This document shows, one piece after another, positions 1-3,742 of a DNA stretch of 6,210 bases; position 1 is the stretch's first letter, and every line of letters begins with the position of its first letter. The position numbers and the translations under genes were made by a program. The notes beneath the pieces are model-generated. The model was not told the DNA's origin. It searched no databases and saw nothing but the letters and a program-made list of their open reading frames with translations. Origin of the DNA: Deltaproteobacteria bacterium (GTDB taxonomy: Bacteria; Myxococcota; B64-G9); the NCBI GenBank assembly GCA_030591745.1, contig JAUVAM010000260.1, forward strand, positions 1 to 6,210. The letters run 5' to 3'.

Positions 1-1262
1 CAGCGGACATCGTTTGGCTTGGGCAGCAAAGCCTGGCACCGGAGACGCCCGCGGCGCAACGGGCCTGGGCCTCCGGGCCGGATGGGCGAAGGTTGACCAT
101 CCAGTCTGCCCGTCTGAGTTTGCGGCGGGATGATCGGCAAGCCGAACTTTTTGATTTTTCGGTTGCGCCGTCTGATGCTGCGCCGTCTGATACCTCGGCC
201 CCGGATGTGCTGGATGTCAATTTTCAGGTGCCTGCCTGGCCCCCGGGCAAGGCACGGGCCCTGCTCGAAATGGAGACAGAGGCGGGTCCCTTGCGCATGG
301 AGCGGGAGCTGAACATCGATCCCGTGATCGAGGGCTGCCTGAGCATGCTCTCTCCCCAGCGGGAGTGGAGTCAGGCGCCGGCGGGTCTGGCCACGGCTCC
401 GACGGGTGGGCGCGAGGGCAGGAGCGGGGTGGGTGCGCCGGTGGCTTTCCAGGCCTTTCCCCTGGGCGGGCGCCTGAGCCAGGGCAAGGATGAGCTTTGG
501 TTGCGCGCTTTGGATCGACAGAGGCGCAGTGTGGCTGGACGATTGACGCCCAAGGACGGGGGGGCTCAAGAGGTCGACGAAGAGGGCTTTCTCTTGCTCC
601 ATGTCGGTGGACCGATTGGGGTGCATTTCGAAAGCCCCCAGGGCGATTTGGAACAGCGGTTGGAGCTCAGGCGAGAGGCTTCTCCAGGTCGCCTGCGGGC
701 CAGGCCTTTGCTGCTGAGGGCGGGAGAGGATCTCCAACTGCGCCTGGCCGGCAACCCGGCCGCTGGCGCTTTTCACTGGGAGCTCTGGTGGCTTGGGGGA
801 TGGGCGGCCACAGGCCAGCAGGATTTTAAGGTTGGTGGTGGAAACTGGATTTTGTCTTTGCCTCCGGGGCTGGAGGGGCCCTTGTTGATCAGACTTCGCG
901 GGGACGCGCTCGGGGAGGGCGTCGCGGCGCGGGCTTTTGCGCTTGGGGGTCGGGCCGGCGTCCCGACGCCCGCGGATGCCTGGCGCTTGCTGCAACTGGT
1001 GCCTGGTGAAGAGGGTTTCTGGGATGAGATGGTCGGCCTGGGGCAGGGTCCGGCGGCCACCGCCGCCTTGCTCAGTCGTCTGCGGGGCCCGGACGGCCCG
1101 CTGCCAGAGCTGGGCCGGGAGCACTCAAAGGGGGGACGCTCGGGCATGTCTTGGCTGGGATGGATTTTGGTCGGTGCCGGCGGCCTTGGTCTGCTGTTGC
1201 TGCTTCTGTGGGGTCTCTTGGCTCGGCGCGTTGACGCCGGAAGCGGCCAAGACCTAGAATGA
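1..1262 (+). CDS. Membrane-anchored extracytoplasmic protein of unknown function, 5'-truncated by the window edge
   Basis: The reading frame is open from the first full codon at position 3 to the TGA at 1260-1262, giving 419 visible residues. There is no convincing start in the window. A TTG at 93 is possible, but the 30 codons before it are open and look coding, so the gene most likely begins upstream. The visible part is soluble and beta-rich in appearance. An early Ala/Pro/Ser/Asp linker (about residues 54-66) is followed by a segment like Ig-fold or macroglobulin-type domains ('GKDELWLRALDRQRRSVAGRL', then 'DEEGFLLLHV'). Near the C-terminus a strongly hydrophobic helix rich in Leu and Gly (about residues 384-407) is followed by 'ARR' and a short tail. 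By the positive-inside rule this puts the bulk outside and the tail in the cytoplasm. It lies 21 bases before lipoprotein A, probably in the same operon. I do not recognise the family; the domain suggestion is a weak resemblance, while the reading frame and membrane helix are well supported. Confidence 0.8.
   Translation, partial: ADIVWLGQQSLAPETPAAQRAWASGPDGRRLTIQSARLSLRRDDRQAELFDFSVAPSDAAPSDTSAPDVLDVNFQVPAWPPGKARALLEMETEAGPLRMERELNIDPVIEGCLSMLSPQREWSQAPAGLATAPTGGREGRSGVGAPVAFQAFPLGGRLSQGKDELWLRALDRQRRSVAGRLTPKDGGAQEVDEEGFLLLHVGGPIGVHFESPQGDLEQRLELRREASPGRLRARPLLLRAGEDLQLRLAGNPAAGAFHWELWWLGGWAATGQQDFKVGGGNWILSLPPGLEGPLLIRLRGDALGEGVAARAFALGGRAGVPTPADAWRLLQLVPGEEGFWDEMVGLGQGPAATAALLSRLRGPDGPLPELGREHSKGGRSGMSWLGWILVGAGGLGLLLLLLWGLLARRVDAGSGQDLE
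164..193 (+). repeat. 15-bp tandem repeat, two copies, coding for an APSD linker
   Basis: Positions 164-178 and 179-193 match at 14 of 15 bases (TGCGCCGTCTGAT followed by GC or AC). The repeat stays in frame and gives two A-P-S-D units in the partial first gene. This looks like a flexible Pro/Ala/Ser/Asp interdomain linker whose length can change by slippage. Confidence 0.75.
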
Positions 1263-1271
1263 AGCCGTACA

Positions 1272-1277
1272 AAGGAG
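1272..1277 (+). promoter_or_regulatory. Ribosome binding site of lipoprotein A
   Basis: AAGGAG ends six bases before the ATG at 1284. This near-consensus Shine-Dalgarno site at ideal spacing fixes the start of lipoprotein A. That start also places a clean lipoprotein signal peptide at the N-terminus. Confidence 0.85.
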
Positions 1278-1283
1278 AGGGCC

Positions 1284-3695
1284 ATGGTTGGTGTGCGATT
1301 GCTGTTGGGTTTTGGTTTGGTTCTTGTTTTGGTCCTGGGTCTTGGCGCCTGCGGGTCGGAGAATGCTCCGGGGGGCGATGGCGGTCTGGATGCCGAGGAT
1401 GCCGGCGGGGGTGATGGACAGCGAGTTTGTACACATCGGGCTGACTGTGAGTTGGGGGAGATCTGCCAGGATGGTTTCTGTGTGGCCGACTGCCCGGCGA
1501 ATGATCGTTGCGAGCAAGGTGGCGATTGCTGCCCCGGAGACTGGGAGTGCATTAATTCAGTTTGTCGCAGACCTTGTGCGGGCCAGCGCTGCGGTCCGGA
1601 AGGAGAGTTCTGTTGCGAGGGGGATGAGGTTTGTCTCGACCAGCGATGCGTGCTCGACTGCGGTGAATACGAGATCTGTGGTCGTCAGTTGGACTTCTGT
1701 TGTGCGGTGAACGAGATTTGTTACGGCAGCCAGTGCACCTTGCCGGGTGCGAACTGCGTCAACCGATTCGATTGCCCGGCGGGCATGATCTGCGAGCCCG
1801 ATCTTCGGATCTGTATCGACGAAGAGGTTGTGGGTGATTGCCTGTACCATCCGCCGAGCGGTGTGTTTGAACCCAGCGTTGAGTGGCATTGGAGCGGCTC
1901 GGATGTAGAACCGGGCTTCGATCAGGTCATGATGGCGCCGGCGGTGGCCAACTTGACCGATGACAACGGCGACGGCCGGGTTGATGAACTGGATGTGCCG
2001 GACGTGGTTTTCATCACTTTTTCAGGCGGCGCATATAACGACCGGGGCGTTTTGCGCATCGTGTCGGGTGATGGAACGACACGTCACCTGGAGCAAGGCG
2101 CACCTGACCTGCACCCAGGCTCCTGTCCGGCCATCGCGGATCTGGACGGCGACGGCGTGCCGGAGATCGTGGTCGACAAGAGATTGGACGTCGACGACCG
2201 GCATATCACAGGCACCTATGCTTTGCGGCCCGACGGCAGCGTGTTGTGGTTGGCCGAGGGCGTGGGCTGTGCCACCGGCGGGCCCGCCATCGCCAACCTG
2301 AACGCCGATCCCGCGCCCGAGGTCATCACCCAGACCGCCGTCGTGAGTGCCACGGGCGATATCATTTGCACCTACAACCCGGGTTCGCGGGTGCCCGTGG
2401 CCGCCGATTTGGATTTGGATGGGGTGGCCGAGGTGGTGACGGGCCGCGGCGCCTACCGGGCCGTAGACGATGGCACGGGCAGTTGCGAAGTACTCTGGGA
2501 GCTGACCGGGGGCAACAACCCGGCCATCGCGGACTTCGACAGGAGCAACCCCAACCCGGAGATCGTTTTTCCTTATGGTGGACAGCTGATCATGCTCAAC
2601 CACCAGGGCATCGAGGTTTGGTCCAGGCCCATCCCCTTGGACATGGAGCGAGTCGAGAGTATTTACGGCATCACCGATTGCAATGGTTCGGATCACAAGG
2701 GCTGCAATCCCGGCGGTGGTCCGCCCACGGTGGCTGACTTCGACGGGGACGGCGAGCCTGAGATTGGCCTGGCGGCCCGTTGGTATTATTTGGTGTACGA
2801 CGGGGACGGCAGCGTGCTCTGGGCGCATCGAACCAAGGATTACTCCTCAGCCGCGACTGGGTCCTCCGTTTTTGATTTCGAAGGCGACGGACGCAGCGAG
2901 GTGGTTTACAACGATGAAGAATTTTTGCGTGTCTATTACGGCGAGGGCGGCACAGGCGACGCGGATGGCGATGGCTTTACCGACGCGGAGATCCTCATCG
3001 AATTGCCCAACCCCTCCGGTACCTTGCTGGAATATCCGCTGGTCGTGGATGTAGATGGTGACGGACGTTCCGAGATCGTGTTGGCCGCCAACAATTACGC
3101 ATTCGCTGGCGTGACCGGGGTCCGTGTTTTTGGTGACGCTCTGGATAACTGGGTCGGCACCCGCCGCATCTGGAATCAACATAGCTATCATGTGAGCAAC
3201 ATTTGTGACGGGGTCGATGCGGTCTGTCCGGCGGATGCCCATTACGGCAGCGTGCCGGAGACTGAGATAGGCAATTGGCAGGTGGACTGGTTGAATAACT
3301 ATCGACAGAATGTCCAGGGCGAGGGTTTGTTTTGGGCGCCGGATTTGGTCGTGCTGAATCTGCGGATGAACTGTAATGCCTCCGGGCATGCCGAGCTGTC
3401 TTTCGACCTGATGAACCAGGGCAGTCGCATGGTGCCCGCAGGAGTCCAGGTCAGTCTTTATCGGGACGCTGTGCTTTTGATGACCCTGCAATCAAGCCAG
3501 GTTTTGTTTCCGGGACATATCGAGCATATGAGCTACGCCTTCGATGTCTCCATGGACGAGGGGGCGGTGGAGAGTGACATCCGGGTGCAGGCCGACGACG
3601 ACGGCACCGGCTCGGGGCGATTCAATGAATGCGATGACGGTGGCGAGGACAACAACGGCGCCGAAACCCTGTTGCGCTGTGGCATCGAAACCTGA
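1284..3695 (+). CDS. Surface lipoprotein A: Cys-rich array, FG-GAP/VCBS beta-propeller and CARDB-like tail
   Basis: This complete gene encodes 803 residues. Residues 1-22 are a lipoprotein signal peptide ending in lipobox L-G-A-C, with the lipidated Cys at 23. Gly at +2 gives no inner-membrane retention signal under the E. coli rule, so an outer-membrane location is likely. A Gly/Asp linker (24-46) leads to 26 cysteines at 49-177, with a further Cys at 186. Eight FG-GAP/VCBS-like motifs follow, centred near 226, 288, 340, 377, 419, 487, 533 and 591; the best are DLDGDG, DFDGDG and DVDGDG followed by x-x-E-I. They suggest a calcium-binding beta-propeller. A thrombospondin-3-like loop (DADGDGFTDAEI, 559-570) sits between the last two motifs. 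The linker RRIWNQHSYHVSN (627-639) and LNNYRQN...APDL (670-688) joins a CARDB-like Ig-fold domain (about 686-775), and the protein ends with two cysteines (783, 799). The architecture is seen directly; a role in adhesion or ligand binding is inferred. The substrate is unknown and no catalytic motif was recognised. Confidence 0.93.
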   Translation: MVGVRLLLGFGLVLVLVLGLGACGSENAPGGDGGLDAEDAGGGDGQRVCTHRADCELGEICQDGFCVADCPANDRCEQGGDCCPGDWECINSVCRRPCAGQRCGPEGEFCCEGDEVCLDQRCVLDCGEYEICGRQLDFCCAVNEICYGSQCTLPGANCVNRFDCPAGMICEPDLRICIDEEVVGDCLYHPPSGVFEPSVEWHWSGSDVEPGFDQVMMAPAVANLTDDNGDGRVDELDVPDVVFITFSGGAYNDRGVLRIVSGDGTTRHLEQGAPDLHPGSCPAIADLDGDGVPEIVVDKRLDVDDRHITGTYALRPDGSVLWLAEGVGCATGGPAIANLNADPAPEVITQTAVVSATGDIICTYNPGSRVPVAADLDLDGVAEVVTGRGAYRAVDDGTGSCEVLWELTGGNNPAIADFDRSNPNPEIVFPYGGQLIMLNHQGIEVWSRPIPLDMERVESIYGITDCNGSDHKGCNPGGGPPTVADFDGDGEPEIGLAARWYYLVYDGDGSVLWAHRTKDYSSAATGSSVFDFEGDGRSEVVYNDEEFLRVYYGEGGTGDADGDGFTDAEILIELPNPSGTLLEYPLVVDVDGDGRSEIVLAANNYAFAGVTGVRVFGDALDNWVGTRRIWNQHSYHVSNICDGVDAVCPADAHYGSVPETEIGNWQVDWLNNYRQNVQGEGLFWAPDLVVLNLRMNCNASGHAELSFDLMNQGSRMVPAGVQVSLYRDAVLLMTLQSSQVLFPGHIEHMSYAFDVSMDEGAVESDIRVQADDDGTGSGRFNECDDGGEDNNGAETLLRCGIET
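1428..1814 (+). repeat. Cys-rich module array in lipoprotein A (three six-Cys units between two four-Cys half-units)
   Basis: This encodes residues 49-177 of lipoprotein A, with 26 cysteines. The first half-unit is C49-x5-C-x5-C-x4-C66. Three full units start at C70, C98 and C126, exactly 28 residues apart. Each has the order C, C, CC, C, C with loops of 4-5, 5-6, 5 and 4 residues, and three residues join neighbouring units. A closing half-unit runs from C158 to C177 (x5, x5, x6). The C-C-CC-C-C order is the framework of knottin (inhibitor cystine knot) peptides. The four-Cys half-units resemble short Cys modules common in secreted myxobacterial proteins. Disulfide connectivity cannot be read from sequence. 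Confidence 0.85.
1944..3089 (+). repeat. Eight FG-GAP/VCBS-like calcium-loop repeats of lipoprotein A
   Basis: This encodes residues 221-602. The recurring pattern is a hydrophobic pair, then A-[DN]-[LFV]-[DN]-x-[DN]-G, two residues, then E-[IV]-V. The strongest copies are at residues 284-297, 483-494, 529-541 and 587-599. The copies at 336-348 and 415-428 have lost part of the Asp set (NLNADP and DFDRSN) and may bind calcium weakly or not at all. The first copy (221-245) carries an insertion between the calcium loop and the closing strand. The number of motifs fits a seven- or eight-bladed propeller. Confidence 0.82.
3411..3433 (+). repeat. 23-base direct repeat shared by the two paralogues (second copy at 5948-5970)
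   Basis: The codons for M-N-Q-G-S-R-M in the CARDB-like domains of lipoproteins A and B are identical over 23 bases (3411-3433 and 5948-5970). They end at the first mismatch on each side. A second well-conserved block, 2862-2890 against 5462-5490, covers the S-V-F-D-F-E-G-D-G blade with only two differences. These are remnants of the gene duplication, or of later exchange between the copies, rather than independent elements. Confidence 0.8.
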
Positions 3696-3737
3696 GGCAG
3701 CAGATGGGGTATCGAAACTTAAAGCAGCAGATGGGAG
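3684..3737 (+). repeat. 27-bp tandem duplication spanning the stop of lipoprotein A and the leader of lipoprotein B
   Basis: Positions 3684-3710 and 3711-3737 agree at 22 of 27 bases. Both begin ATCGAAAC and share GCAGCAGATGGG. The period is a multiple of three, so each copy reads I-E-T-stop in the frame of lipoprotein A: TGA at 3693-3695 and TAA at 3720-3722. The second copy ends in GGGAG, which serves as the ribosome binding site of lipoprotein B. Confidence 0.85.
3733..3737 (+). promoter_or_regulatory. Ribosome binding site of lipoprotein B
   Basis: GGGAG lies before three consecutive in-frame ATG codons at 3740, 3743 and 3746. The spacers are two, five and eight bases. The first ATG is too close, while the second and third are both workable. 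The choice changes the protein only by one N-terminal Met. Confidence 0.65.
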
Positions 3738-3742
3738 TGATG

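Noticed and set aside
93..1262. TTG at 93 as the start of the first gene
   Set aside because: The frame is open and coding-like from the window edge, no good ribosome binding site precedes the TTG, and no signal peptide follows it, although the C-terminal anchor implies an exported protein.
773..1552. Minus-strand open frame of 259 codons across the end of the first gene and the start of lipoprotein A
   Set aside because: It is a Pro/Ser/Arg-rich translation typical of a GC-rich shadow frame. It crosses two well-supported plus-strand genes and shows no start signal.
1428..1814. EGF-like domains in the Cys array
   Set aside because: The vicinal CC in every full unit, the 28-residue period and the absence of the usual EGF glycine and aromatic pattern do not fit EGF modules.
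1944..2018. Dockerin-type calcium repeat (TDDNGDGRVDELDV in lipoprotein A)
   Set aside because: Only a single copy is present and it sits at the first propeller repeat. The paralogue has the same element in the same place, so it is better read as a blade with a calcium-loop insertion than as a cohesin partner.
2022..2828. Long minus-strand open frame (268 codons), and similar ones at 2847-3491, 4649-5221 and 5444-5932
   Set aside because: They lie antisense to the FG-GAP regions. Their sequence is the reverse reading of Asp/Gly/Val-rich codons in GC-rich DNA, with no ribosome binding site, no recognisable domain and low-complexity V/I/G/H composition.
3696..3742. Terminator or promoter between lipoproteins A and B
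   Set aside because: The 47 bases are filled by the direct repeat and the ribosome binding site. There is no inverted repeat with a T-run and no clear -35/-10 pair.
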